Part shown: in pieces, positions 19,901-27,228 of the stretch | How positions within the stretch are numbered: the stretch's first letter is position 1 | Layout: every line of letters starts with the position of its first letter | Assembly: GCF_017868775.1 (NCBI RefSeq) | Contig: NZ_CP053381.1 | Location: 2,976,001-3,040,000 of the forward strand | Direction: 5' to 3' | DNA from: Billgrantia sulfidoxydans | GTDB lineage: Bacteria > Pseudomonadota > Gammaproteobacteria > Pseudomonadales > Halomonadaceae | Length of the DNA: 64,000 nucleotides | Program-made: the position numbers and the translations under genes | The notes under the pieces: model-generated | Databases searched by the model: none | Told to the model about the DNA's origin: nothing | Seen by the model: only the letters and a program-made list of their open reading frames with translations

Positions 19901-20122
19901 CTCGTTGCTCAGAGGATTCGCGTTGGCAATGTGTACATAAACCGGAATATCATCGGCGCCGTCGTGGGCGTTCAGCCGTTCGGCGGACAGGGTCTTTCCG
20001 GCACCGGACCCAAGGCGGGCGGGCCGCACTACCTGCTGCGCTTCGCCACGGAGAAGACCGTGACCGTCAATACCGCCGCGCTGGGCGGCAACGCGTCACT
20101 GCTTGCGCTGGGAGACGAGTGA
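16931..20122 (+). CDS. putA: Bifunctional proline dehydrogenase / glutamate-semialdehyde dehydrogenase
   Basis: PutA oxidises proline with FAD to pyrroline-5-carboxylate and then, with NAD, glutamate semialdehyde to glutamate, channelling the intermediate. The 1063-residue protein begins directly with the alpha-helical PRODH arm, has the PRODH barrel (about 180-470) with the FAD/substrate motif around RLVKGAYWDSEIK, and the aldehyde dehydrogenase domain (about 560-1040) with Glu816 (ETGG) and nucleophile Cys850 (GQRCSALR). The N-terminal ribbon-helix-helix repressor domain of E. coli PutA is absent, so regulation must come from elsewhere, plausibly the AraC gene upstream. The start has GGGGA before ATG; putP follows 42 bases later. 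Confidence 0.97.
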   Translation: MLNAKTMLDTASWQQDLDTLFSRISDHYIVDEETFVKELVEVLSANPEDFRRIAGKTAELVREVREMDTAVDTIDQLLQQYSLDTHEGLMLMCLAEAMLRIPDTATADALIEDKLGPADWKAHVGQSDSWLVNASTWGLLMTGHVVTLDKPRDGKPSGFINRMVNRMGEPVIRRAMYEAMKIMGKQFVLGRDIDEALKRSRPLFDKGYTYSYDMLGEAARTRTDAKRYFDDYARAIERVGLTSTNLTERTPAPSVSIKLSALHPRYEFGRREQVLRELVGSVRELADMARQRDVALTIDAEEVDRLELSLEVFRAVYESDTCQGWGHFGLVVQAYSKRALPVLHYLNRLAERQGDEIPVRLVKGAYWDSEIKESQQLGVEGYPVYTRKACTDVAYLVCARFLLSDQTRGRIFPQFATHNAHTISTILEMGNEATRPFEFQRLHGMGEALYDAALKRAPKGTYCRIYAPVGAHKDLLPYLVRRLLENGANSSFVHQLVDPKVPVETLCVHPVETLGQYRTFANPRIPLPKDIYGEKRRNSRGVNLNVRSHYDPLMKAMSGFMERSYDVGPLLAFEVERDPANVHEVFSPYDRRQRVGSVQWTSRDQAARAVDAAWAAFPRWEATPVAERAAIIRRLGDLMEENLAELMTLCSREGGKLLTDGVDEIREAVDFCRYYAMRAEEQFGEPLELPGPTGESNRLMLSGKGVFAAISPWNFPVAIFCGQMVAAAVAGNSVLAKPAEQTSIVAHRVVELLYEAGMPRDVVQLLPGDGPTVGSVLTSDPRITGVAFTGGTDTAQIINRALAARDNAPLPALVAETGGMNALIVDSTALPEQVVADVVQSAYQSAGQRCSALRVLYLQDDVADRVIEILRGAMEELHVGDPRDLGTDVGPVIDEDARSNLLAHIERLKGEGRLLAETRLDPAHTAHGTFVPPVAFRIDAIDALEREQFGPVLHVVRYKASEIEQVLESINAKGYGLTFGVHSRNESFAQLVAQRIRVGNVYINRNIIGAVVGVQPFGGQGLSGTGPKAGGPHYLLRFATEKTVTVNTAALGGNASLLALGDE

Positions 20123-20164
20123 CAAGGCTCGTCTTTTACCACAAGAACACTGAAGGAACCCCCA

Positions 20165-21643
20165 ATGGTTGAGAACAACATGGCTATCGGCTTCACCTTC
20201 GCGGTGTACCTCATCGTGATGCTGGGCATCGGTATCGTTGCCTACAAACGCACCACCAACCTTTCCGACTATATCCTCGGTGGCCGCTCGCTCGGCCCCT
20301 GGACCTCGGCGATCTCGGCCGGTGCCTCGGACATGTCGGGCTGGCTGCTGCTCGGCCTGCCGGGCGCCGCCTACGTCAGCGGCATCTCGGCGAGCTGGAT
20401 CGCTATCGGCCTGCTGATCGGCACCTGGCTCAACTGGTTGGTCGTGGCGCGTCGCCTGCGTCTTTACAGCTTCAAGGTCAGCGATGCGCTGACGCTGCCC
20501 GAGTACTTCGCCAATCGCTTCCGCGACAAGTCGCAGCTGCTACGGGTGATCTCGGCGGTGTTCATCCTGATGTTCTTCCTCTTCTACACCAGCTCCGGCC
20601 TGGTCGCCGGCGGCCGGCTGTTCGAGACGGTCTTCGGCTACGACTACTCGGTGGCAGTCACCATCGGCACCATCGCGGTGATCTCCTACACCTTCTTCGG
20701 CGGCTTCCTGGCGGTTTCGTGGACCGACCTGATCCAGGGCCTGATGATGGCCGCGGCGCTCGCCATCGTGCCGATCATCGCCTTCGGCGACCTGGGTGGC
20801 ACCAGCGGCGCCGGCGCCGCGCTCGCCGCCGAGAGCGACTACATGCTCTCCTGGTTCCGCGATGCCTCCACCGGCGAGGCACTGAGCTTCATTGGCATCG
20901 TCAGCTCGCTGGCCTGGGGCCTGGGCTACTTCGGCCAGCCGCACATCCTGGCGCGCTTCGCCGCCATCCGCAGCGATCGCGACATCCCCGCCGCACGCCG
21001 CATCGCGGTGACCTGGACCGCCATTGCCCTGATCAGCTCGGTGGCCGTGGGACTGCTCGGGGTGGGCTTCGTGCAGCGCGACCTGGCCGACGGCGAGACC
21101 GTGTTCATGGTCATGGTCAACCTGATCTTCCATCCGGTGATCGCCGGCATCCTGCTCGCTGCCATCCTGGCCGCGATCATGTCCACCGCCGATTCCCAGC
21201 TGCTGGTCTCCTCCTCGGCGCTGACCGACGACTTCTACAAGGCGATCTTCCGCAAGGATGCCAGCCAGACCGAGCTGGTGTGGGTAGGCCGCCTGGCCGT
21301 CATCGCCATTGCCGTCCTGGCCTACCTGCTGGCACTCAACCCCGATGCCACCGTGCTCGACCTGGTCGCCTACGCTTGGGCCGGCTTCGGTGCCGCCTTC
21401 GGCCCGGCGCTGATCATGTCGCTCTACTGGCGTCGCATGAACAAGTGGGGCGCACTGGCCGGCATCGTGGTGGGCGGCGTCACCGTGGTGGTCTGGGCCG
21501 AGCTGTCCGGCGGCATCTTCGACCTCTACGAGATCGTCCCGGGCGTCATCCTGGCCTACCTCGCCATCGTAGTGGCGAGCCTGGCCACCGAGGAGCCGGA
21601 CCTGCGCGTGACCGCCGACTTCGACACCTTCGACGAGGCGTGA
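20165..21643 (+). CDS. putP: Sodium/proline symporter
   Basis: A 492-residue member of the sodium:solute symporter family with about 13 transmembrane segments. The PutP-typical blocks are present: SDYILGGRSLGPWTSAISAG with the following ASDMSGWLLLGLPG (Na+ and proline site), and the TADSQLLVSSSALTDD region. It imports proline, both as nutrient for PutA and as osmoprotectant. It is 42 bases downstream of putA with AAGGAA before the ATG, and ends at a strong terminator, so putA-putP is a likely operon. Confidence 0.96.
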   Translation: MVENNMAIGFTFAVYLIVMLGIGIVAYKRTTNLSDYILGGRSLGPWTSAISAGASDMSGWLLLGLPGAAYVSGISASWIAIGLLIGTWLNWLVVARRLRLYSFKVSDALTLPEYFANRFRDKSQLLRVISAVFILMFFLFYTSSGLVAGGRLFETVFGYDYSVAVTIGTIAVISYTFFGGFLAVSWTDLIQGLMMAAALAIVPIIAFGDLGGTSGAGAALAAESDYMLSWFRDASTGEALSFIGIVSSLAWGLGYFGQPHILARFAAIRSDRDIPAARRIAVTWTAIALISSVAVGLLGVGFVQRDLADGETVFMVMVNLIFHPVIAGILLAAILAAIMSTADSQLLVSSSALTDDFYKAIFRKDASQTELVWVGRLAVIAIAVLAYLLALNPDATVLDLVAYAWAGFGAAFGPALIMSLYWRRMNKWGALAGIVVGGVTVVVWAELSGGIFDLYEIVPGVILAYLAIVVASLATEEPDLRVTADFDTFDEA

Positions 21644-21661
21644 TTGACCGTCACCTGCCAT

Positions 21662-21689
21662 GAGAAAGCCGCCTCCGGGCGGCTTTCTC
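21662..21689 (+). terminator. Terminator after putP
   Basis: A perfect 12-bp stem, GAGAAAGCCGCC (21662-21673) and its complement (21678-21689) around TCCG, followed by GTCTTTCC. It may also serve the convergent YbgE-like gene. Confidence 0.8.
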
Positions 21690-21699
21690 GTCTTTCCGC

Positions 21700-21996
21700 T
21701 CATGCCAGCCAGAAGGCGCGCATCGCCACCAGCAGGGTAAAGGCCCCCAGCGCCACCAGGCTCACCGGAGGGCAGGTCGCGCGCCGTAGCCAGTGGCGGC
21801 GAAACTCGAGCCCCAGCGCCTGCATGAAGGCCGCGCCCAGCGCCCAGACGCCCAGGCCGATGGCCGGCATGCGCCACACCATCGACAGGCCGCTGAGCAG
21901 CTCGGGGCGGATCAACAGCCATAAGGCCAGCGCCGCGGCCACCAGCATGGCCGCCAGCGTCAACCACGTCGAGCGACCCTGAACTTCAGACAACAT
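21700..21996 (-). CDS. Small membrane protein, YbgE-like
   Basis: A 98-residue protein with three predicted transmembrane helices (about 10-30, 42-62 and 76-96). The pattern GLxF/LxxxxxxRxxxCP before the last helix (LGLEFRRHWLRRATCPP) recalls YbgE, a protein of unknown role encoded in cytochrome bd (cyd) operons. No cydAB genes are nearby, so the assignment is tentative. ATG 21994-21996 follows GGGAGAGG four bases upstream. Convergent with putP, divergent from ompW. Confidence 0.6.
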   Translation of the reverse strand: MLSEVQGRSTWLTLAAMLVAAALALWLLIRPELLSGLSMVWRMPAIGLGVWALGAAFMQALGLEFRRHWLRRATCPPVSLVALGAFTLLVAMRAFWLA

Positions 21997-22267
21997 CGTG
22001 CCTCTCCCGTGGACTCCTACCCCAAGGCTTAGCCCTTCATGCCTCCCCGCGCCATGCTGCGTCACAACAATATTTGTACATCGCGTAGCACGTTATTAGT
22101 CATATTCATGGCTTTGAAATTAGGCAAGTGCGCGATTGTGTCAATCAATTATGCCAATAATGGCGATAACAAAATTAAACAGGACTTTTAGAAACACTGT
22201 TCTTATACTTCTCATCGTCCAATCTCGCCGGAACCTCCGGCCAGCCGAAACCTGGAGGAAACACTAT

Positions 22268-22861
22268 ATGAAACCGATTCGTCTGATTCCCGTGGTTGCC
22301 CTCGCTGCCGGCTCCCTGTTCGCCAGCCAAGCAGTACTGGCCTATGGCGCCGGCGATGCTTTCGTACGTGGCGGCTTCGCCAAGTCGGATACCACCTCCG
22401 ACAATGGCATCGCCGACGGCATCAGCAGCGGCGAGACCGGCTTCACCTACGGCGCCGGCTACCTGTTCCACGACAAGATCGGCGTCGAGCTGAACGGCTC
22501 CGAAAAAATCGAGCATGACGTGTCGCTCGGCGGCGGCACGGGCACCATCGACCGCATGCCGGTCAACCTGCTGGTGAACTACTATCCGCTCGGCGGGCTG
22601 GATTCAAAAGTTCAACCCTACGTCGGCGCCGGTCTCAACTACACCCGCTTCTCCGGCGAGCCGGAAGGTATCGACGCACGCCGCTCCTACGGCGCCGTGG
22701 GTCAGGTCGGGATCGATCTCGCCGTGACCGAAAACTTCATGCTCAACGGCTTCGCCAACTATGCCGACGTCGATTCCGACATTTCGGTCAATGGAAACGA
22801 GATCGGGGAAGCCAAGGTCGACCCGATGACCATCGGCGGTGGCGTCACCTTCCGCTTCTGA
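22268..22861 (+). CDS. OmpW-family outer membrane protein, copy 1
   Basis: A 197-residue predicted eight-stranded outer-membrane barrel of the OmpW family, which forms small hydrophobic channels. The signal peptide ends at about residue 24 (VLA-YGAG). Family features include FVRGGFA at the mature start, the GYLFHDKIGVELNGSEKIEHD block, NLLVNYYPLGG, VQPYVGAGLNYTRF and a terminal Phe (TFRF) for barrel insertion. GGAGG lies about ten bases before the ATG. The upstream 200 bases are AT-rich and should hold a regulated promoter. A paralog follows after a terminator, so the two are independently transcribed. Confidence 0.92.
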   Translation: MKPIRLIPVVALAAGSLFASQAVLAYGAGDAFVRGGFAKSDTTSDNGIADGISSGETGFTYGAGYLFHDKIGVELNGSEKIEHDVSLGGGTGTIDRMPVNLLVNYYPLGGLDSKVQPYVGAGLNYTRFSGEPEGIDARRSYGAVGQVGIDLAVTENFMLNGFANYADVDSDISVNGNEIGEAKVDPMTIGGGVTFRF

Positions 22862-22885
22862 ACCAAGCGAAGCCTTGTCGCACCG

Positions 22886-22912
22886 AAACGCCGGGCCATG
22901 CCCGGCGTTTTT
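22886..22912 (+). terminator. Rho-independent terminator after OmpW copy 1
   Basis: An 11-bp stem AAACGCCGGGC (22886-22896) and complement (22900-22910) with a 3-base loop, followed by a run of Ts. Confidence 0.88.
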
Positions 22913-23087
22913 CGTCCCACAGCTTTCCCATCTCGTCTTTCGGCATTAAAGAAATATTGTAAATACCTATTTAGTTGCCGAGACAACTATTGTCATGGGT
23001 CAATATTCCGCCGCCAAGCCCTGAGTAGACTGACTTCGTTTTGTTGGCAGCCCAGGCTGCTCCTTTGCTAACGACAGGAGTCGACTC

Positions 23088-23720
23088 ATGCGCAAGCAAG
23101 CCCTTCCCTCCCTGTTCACCGCCGGCCTCACGGCGACGGCCCTTCTCGCCAGCAGCCAAGTGTTCGCCTACAACCAGGGCGACTTCATCACCCGCGTAGG
23201 CGTCGCCCATGTCGACCCCAAGAGCGGCAACGGCAGCCTGGCGGGCGGCGTGTTCGACGTCGATGTGGACAGCGATACCAACCTGGGGTTTACCCTGGGC
23301 TACCTGTTCCACGACAAGCTGGGCATCGAGCTGCTGGCGGCGCTGCCGTTCAAGCACGACATCGAACTCAACGGCGTCGAGGCCGCCTCCACCAAGCACC
23401 TGCCACCGACCCTGACCCTGCAGTACTACCCGCTGGGCGGCACCGGCACCCAAGTTCAGCCCTACGCTGGCGTCGGCCTCAACTACACCCACTTCTTCAG
23501 TGAAGAGATTGACGTCGATGACGTGGACCTGGAGCTCGACAGCTCCTGGGGGCTGGCCGGTCAGTTGGGACTCGACGTGCGCCTGAATGACAATTGGGGC
23601 GTCAATGCCGCGGCCTGGTACGTCGACATCGATACCGACGCCAGCCTGAACGGTACGGAGGTCGGCAAGGTGAGTATCGACCCCTGGGTCTTCATGGCCG
23701 GGATCAGCTATCGCTTCTGA
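23088..23720 (+). CDS. OmpW-family outer membrane protein, copy 2
   Basis: A 210-residue paralog of the preceding gene: signal peptide to about residue 27 (VFA-YNQG), FITRVGVAHVDPKSGNG at the mature N-terminus, GYLFHDKLGIELLAALPFKHDIELNG, LTLQYYPLGG, VQPYAGVGLNYTHFF and a terminal Tyr-Arg-Phe. It keeps the OmpW pattern PFKHD more closely than copy 1. An acidic insertion (EEIDVDDVDLELD) may be a surface loop adapted to salt. ATG preceded by GACAGGAG. A hairpin follows the stop. Confidence 0.93.
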   Translation: MRKQALPSLFTAGLTATALLASSQVFAYNQGDFITRVGVAHVDPKSGNGSLAGGVFDVDVDSDTNLGFTLGYLFHDKLGIELLAALPFKHDIELNGVEAASTKHLPPTLTLQYYPLGGTGTQVQPYAGVGLNYTHFFSEEIDVDDVDLELDSSWGLAGQLGLDVRLNDNWGVNAAAWYVDIDTDASLNGTEVGKVSIDPWVFMAGISYRF

Positions 23721-23739
23721 GAACCCGCCTGAACGCCGC

Positions 23740-23761
23740 GAGGCCCGCCATGGCGGGCCTC
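23740..23761 (+). terminator. Hairpin after OmpW copy 2
   Basis: GAGGCCCGCC and its complement form a near-continuous 10-bp inverted repeat, 20 bases after the stop and 24 bases before the convergent next gene. The U-tract is weak (ATGCGTTT). Confidence 0.6.
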
Positions 23762-23784
23762 ATGCGTTTCCGGCCGCGACGGAG

Positions 23785-24285
23785 TCAGCGCGCAGAGTGA
23801 CGCGACAGCCCGAGCAGCGCGAGCACGCGATCCTCCAGGCCGCCGATCGCCTCGACCCGAGCCAGGCGCCGGTGGTAGTCGGCGCTGAGGAAGGGCTCGC
23901 CGGCCAGCAGGTGATCGAGATACTCCCGCGCCGGCTTTAGCGCCTCGGCGGTGGTGCCGGGTGCAGCGATATAGACCCAGGCCTCGATCGGACCTTCCCG
24001 GGTAGCGATGGGCAGGCGATGCCGCTCGTACTCGTGCGGGTAGCCTTCGAAGGGGTCCATGCGTTCGATCTGAGCGGGCTCGAGCAGTTCGAACAGGGCA
24101 CCCTCGACTCTCTCCCCTGCCGCCGGGGCCACGTTGGCATGGGCGAGGCCTGCGACCCGCGACGCCTTGTCGAAGCGCAGCGCATGATCGTCCAGCCTGC
24201 CCGGCAAGACGCGCCGTGTCGCGCCGATGCGGGCCTCGACCCGCGCCACGTTCATGTTGCTGCCATAGGCGAAGTAGTACGGCAT
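23785..24285 (-). CDS. Gamma-glutamylcyclotransferase-like protein
   Basis: A 166-residue protein of the GGCT/AIG2 fold, which releases 5-oxoproline from gamma-glutamyl peptides. The phosphate/glutamyl-binding motif YGSN is at residues 6-9 (YFAYGSNMN), with a later conserved acidic block (EGYPHEYERHRLP). Length fits the short bacterial form. The exact substrate is not certain; gamma-glutamyl amines or glutathione-derived peptides are possible. ATG 24283-24285; the open frame continues upstream across yqcC and beyond but only as a shadow. It lies 32 bases downstream of yqcC on the same strand. Confidence 0.82.
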   Translation of the reverse strand: MPYYFAYGSNMNVARVEARIGATRRVLPGRLDDHALRFDKASRVAGLAHANVAPAAGERVEGALFELLEPAQIERMDPFEGYPHEYERHRLPIATREGPIEAWVYIAAPGTTAEALKPAREYLDHLLAGEPFLSADYHRRLARVEAIGGLEDRVLALLGLSRHSAR

Positions 24286-24317
24286 GCGTTCCTCGTTGCG
24301 TGGGCGGACGCGCCGCT

Positions 24318-24650
24318 TCAGTTCTCGGTCACCAGGCGGTCGATCTCCTCGACGGCCTTGCACAGCAGCAGGCGATCGCTGGCACGGGCACCCTGCTGGG
24401 CCAGATAGGTGTCGACCACGGGCGCCACGTCGCACTTCGCCGGCATCGGCGCCTCGGCCTCGATCAGCGCATCGAGGCGGGCAATGAAGACGAAACGCAG
24501 CCACTGGGGCAAGGCCATGGTATCGATGCAGAACGGTTGCTGGCTCTCGTAGGCTTCCGGCGCCGGCGCACTCATACGCCACATGTTGGTGGCCTTCATC
24601 GTGGCCTCGAGACGGCGCAGTGCTACGTCGAGCTCCTCGTGAACGGTCAT
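24318..24650 (-). CDS. yqcC: YqcC family protein
   Basis: A 110-residue protein of the YqcC/DUF446 family, small all-helical proteins usually encoded beside the tRNA pseudouridine synthase TruC. The diagnostic segment FCIDTMALPQWLRFVFIARL and the preceding alpha-helical LRRLEATMKATNMW are present. Function is unknown; the fold is a helical bundle that may bind an RNA-modifying enzyme. Here truC is not adjacent. The ATG follows GGAGG. Possible two-gene transcript with the GGCT-like gene. Confidence 0.88.
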   Translation of the reverse strand: MTVHEELDVALRRLEATMKATNMWRMSAPAPEAYESQQPFCIDTMALPQWLRFVFIARLDALIEAEAPMPAKCDVAPVVDTYLAQQGARASDRLLLCKAVEEIDRLVTEN

Positions 24651-24718
24651 GGGGCCTCCTGTGGAACTGTGCCTCCATTATCGCACAACTCGGCCGGCCT
24701 CCCATCGGGCCGCATCGA

Positions 24719-25465
24719 TCATGCGGGCTGTCCGGCCAGTATCTTGCGCAGGAAATCCCGCGTGCGCGGGTCGCGAGGCGCATTGAACAGCTGCGACGGC
24801 GGCCCCTGCTCGACGATGCGACCGCCTTCCATGAACACCACGCGATCCGCCACATCCCGGGCGAATCCCATCTCGTGAGTGACCACCAGCATGGTCTGGC
24901 GCTCACGGGCAAGCTGCTTCATCAGCGCGAGCACCTCCTCGACCCACTCCGGATCGAGCGAGGAGGTCGGCTCGTCGAACAGTATCACCTCGGCCTGGGC
25001 GGCCATGGCGCGTCCGATCCCGACCCGCTGCTGCTGACCGCCGGACAACGACGCCGGGTAGGCGTCCGCCTTGTCGGCCAGGCCGATGCGCTGCAGGATC
25101 TCCCCCGCGCGGGCATGCGCCTTGGCCTTGGGCCAGCGGTTGACCACGATCAGCCCCTCGGCGATGTTCTCGAGTGCCGTCTTGTTGGCGAACAGCGCAT
25201 AGTTCTGGAACACGAATGCCGTGCGACGCCTCGCCGCCAGGATCTCGGCCCGGCTGACCCGGGTGACGTCGACGTCCAGGTCGCCGATGACCAGGCGGCC
25301 GGCATCCGGCCGTTCGAGAAAGTTGAGGCAGCGCAGCAGGGTCGACTTGCCGGTACCGGAAGGGCCGATCACGACGATGATTTCGCCCTGGTCGATTTCC
25401 AGGTCGATACCATCGAGCACGGTCGCGCTGCCGAAACGCTTGACGAGATTGGCGATCTTGATCAT
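24719..25465 (-). CDS. Polar amino acid (probably cystine) ABC transporter ATPase
   Basis: A 248-residue GlnQ/TcyN-type ATPase with intact motifs: Walker A GPSGTGKST (about 34-42), signature LSGGQQQR, Walker B VILFDEPTS and switch His in VVTHEM. The start at 25463-25465 overlaps the permease stop by four bases (ATGA), so translation is coupled. It energises the permease/binding-protein pair encoded upstream. Cystine is suggested by overall resemblance of the three proteins to TcyJ/TcyL/TcyN-type systems, but other polar amino acids cannot be excluded. Confidence 0.88.
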   Translation of the reverse strand: MIKIANLVKRFGSATVLDGIDLEIDQGEIIVVIGPSGTGKSTLLRCLNFLERPDAGRLVIGDLDVDVTRVSRAEILAARRRTAFVFQNYALFANKTALENIAEGLIVVNRWPKAKAHARAGEILQRIGLADKADAYPASLSGGQQQRVGIGRAMAAQAEVILFDEPTSSLDPEWVEEVLALMKQLARERQTMLVVTHEMGFARDVADRVVFMEGGRIVEQGPPSQLFNAPRDPRTRDFLRKILAGQPA

Positions 25466-26136
25466 CTGCGGTAGGCCCTGTTGAGTCGCGTTTCCAGCCA
25501 CTTCTGCAGCCAGGCCAGCAGCTCGACGATGATCCAGTACATGATCGCCACGGTGATGAAGGCCTCGAAGTAGAGGAAGCTGCCGGCCGCCTCCTTCTGG
25601 GTCGCCCCCATCAGCTCCGTGACACCCAGGGTGAAGGCCAGCGAGGTTGCCTTGATCATGTCGATGAAATAGTTCATCAGCGTCGGCACGGCCACGCGAG
25701 TGGCCTGGGGCAGCACGATGCGGCGCATCAGTTGGCCATTGGTCATGCCGATCGACAGGGCCGCCTCGGTCTGGCTGCGGTCGACCCCGACGATGGCCGC
25801 GCGTATCGACTCCGCCATGTAGGCCGAGAAGTGCAGCGTCAGCCCCATGATGGTGGCGGTGATGCCGTTGATCTGGGTCAGGAAGGCCAGCAGTTGGGGC
25901 AGGCCGTAGTAGAACAGAAACAGCTGGACCAGCAGCGGCGTGCCGCGAAAGAAGGAGATGAACAGCAGGGTCGCTGCGTTCAGCCCCGGCACCTTCAGCA
26001 CGCGGATCACCGCCAGGCCGCAGGAGAGGAGCAGGGCCAGGGCCATACCTGCCGTCGCCATCTGCAGCGTGAGCGGCAGATAGCGCAGCAGGATGGGAAT
26101 CAGCCCCAGCATGTAATCGAGATCGAGGACACGCAT
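25462..26136 (-). CDS. Polar amino acid (probably cystine) ABC transporter permease
   Basis: A 224-residue HisM/TcyL-type permease with about five transmembrane segments. Family marks include FFRGTPLLVQLFLFYYGLPQL and the ATPase-docking loop EAALSIGMTNGQLMRRIVLPQA. A single permease gene implies a homodimeric channel. It is 17 bases downstream of the binding-protein gene and overlaps the ATPase gene. The strand and spacing indicate a three-gene operon read leftward from about 26940. Confidence 0.88.
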   Translation of the reverse strand: MRVLDLDYMLGLIPILLRYLPLTLQMATAGMALALLLSCGLAVIRVLKVPGLNAATLLFISFFRGTPLLVQLFLFYYGLPQLLAFLTQINGITATIMGLTLHFSAYMAESIRAAIVGVDRSQTEAALSIGMTNGQLMRRIVLPQATRVAVPTLMNYFIDMIKATSLAFTLGVTELMGATQKEAAGSFLYFEAFITVAIMYWIIVELLAWLQKWLETRLNRAYRR

Positions 26137-26153
26137 GATGAGCGCTCAGTGGG

Positions 26154-26909
26154 TCACGGACGTGTAATGTCGGTGCCGAACCAGCGCTCCGCAATGGATG
26201 CCAGGGTGCCGTTCTCGCGCAGGGTGGCAAGGGCTTCGTCGACCCGGTCACGCAGGGCACGATCCGCCTCGGTATCGCGGAAAGGCAGCGCGTTGCGGAT
26301 GGTGGAGAATGGCTCGCCGGCGAGCTGTAACGGCAGTGAACGCTCCTGGATCACTTGGGTCGCGCTCACCCGGTCCATGACGAAGGCATCGACACGGCCC
26401 AGCGCGGTGTCCTGCTCGATATTGCTGTCGTAGGTGCGGATGTCGATCTCGTCGGCATAGGGCAGCTCGCGCAGCAGCTGTTCATAGTTCGAACCGAGGT
26501 TGACCGCGACCCGCCGGCCCTTCAGGTCCTCCACGCCTTCGATCTCCTCGTTGCCTGCCCTGACGACCACCTGGGCACCATCGTAGACGTACGGCTCGGT
26601 GAAGAGATATTTCGCCGCACGCTCTTCGGTAATGGTGATCTGGTTGGCAATGGTGTCGATGCGCCCCGACTCGAGCATGCCGAACAGTCCGGAGAAGTTG
26701 GCCGTCACGAAATCCACCTCGACGCCCAGTTCTTCGCCGAGCGCCCGCATGACATCCACTTCGAAGCCCTTGAGCGTGTCCTGCTCGACGAAAGTGAAGG
26801 GAAAGTAGCTCCCCGACATGCCCACCCTGAGCACATCGTCCTGAGCCTGCGCGCTACCCAGGGAGAGCGCGACGGAAAGAACCGCTGCAACGAGAAGACG
26901 CGATGTCAT
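26154..26909 (-). CDS. Polar amino acid (probably cystine) ABC transporter binding protein
   Basis: A 251-residue periplasmic family 3 solute-binding protein. ATG 26907-26909 with GGAG upstream gives a classic signal peptide (MTSRLLVAAVL..., cleavage after about residue 22, AQA). The two-lobed fold shows LRVGMSGSYFPFTF at the mature start, GFEVDVMRALGEEL, then ESGRIDTIANQITITEERAAKYLFTEPY, which binds the amino-acid alpha-carboxylate and amino groups. The latter block resembles cystine-binding proteins of the TcyJ/FliY and TcyK group. First gene of the operon. Confidence 0.88.
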   Translation of the reverse strand: MTSRLLVAAVLSVALSLGSAQAQDDVLRVGMSGSYFPFTFVEQDTLKGFEVDVMRALGEELGVEVDFVTANFSGLFGMLESGRIDTIANQITITEERAAKYLFTEPYVYDGAQVVVRAGNEEIEGVEDLKGRRVAVNLGSNYEQLLRELPYADEIDIRTYDSNIEQDTALGRVDAFVMDRVSATQVIQERSLPLQLAGEPFSTIRNALPFRDTEADRALRDRVDEALATLRENGTLASIAERWFGTDITRP

Positions 26910-27228
26910 GATTGATCTCCATAAATATCGTTTTGGAATAGATATCGCCAATTGTTATTCGACTTTAGCAAAAAGCCGCCCATTAACCCACCGTCGCTTC
27001 ATGGCATTTCGCTATGTCAGCCATAGCGTAGTCGCGCGTCGGAAGGTCATGCACAGATTCGCTGAAAGAGGCTGTGGATAAGCTCTGGAAAGCCGTCCCG
27101 GTAGCAGACAAGTCGCGGCTTTGCCAGGCATGGTCATTTCTTGACCAATCGTCGGCATGTCCAGGCGGGAGAGTGGCTGACAACTCCCCGGCCGTCACGG
27201 TAGAGTGCACGCTCAAAAGGGAGCCCCT
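26910..27228. other. Divergent intergenic region, no gene seen
   Basis: A 319-base gap between the leftward amino acid transporter and the rightward DUF3549 gene. The part next to the transporter (26910-26990) is AT-rich and should contain its promoter, but no -10/-35 pair stands out. One perfect DnaA-box sequence, TGTGGATAA, lies at 27073-27081; it is single and not in an origin context. Confidence 0.5.

Noticed and set aside
22126..22150. FNR/Anr-like sequence upstream of the first ompW gene (TTGTGTCAATCAA)
   Set aside because: The half-sites are one base too close for the TTGAT-N4-ATCAA consensus and the first half is imperfect; E. coli ompW being FNR-controlled is not enough support.
23785..24912. 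Reading the gamma-glutamylcyclotransferase as a 375-residue protein
   Set aside because: The upstream half of that frame runs opposite or across yqcC and the ABC ATPase gene end and has no family similarity; the YGSN motif places the true start at 24285.
27073..27081. Perfect DnaA box TGTGGATAA, possible replication origin
   Set aside because: It is single, with no AT-rich unwinding region or further boxes, and no origin-linked genes nearby.
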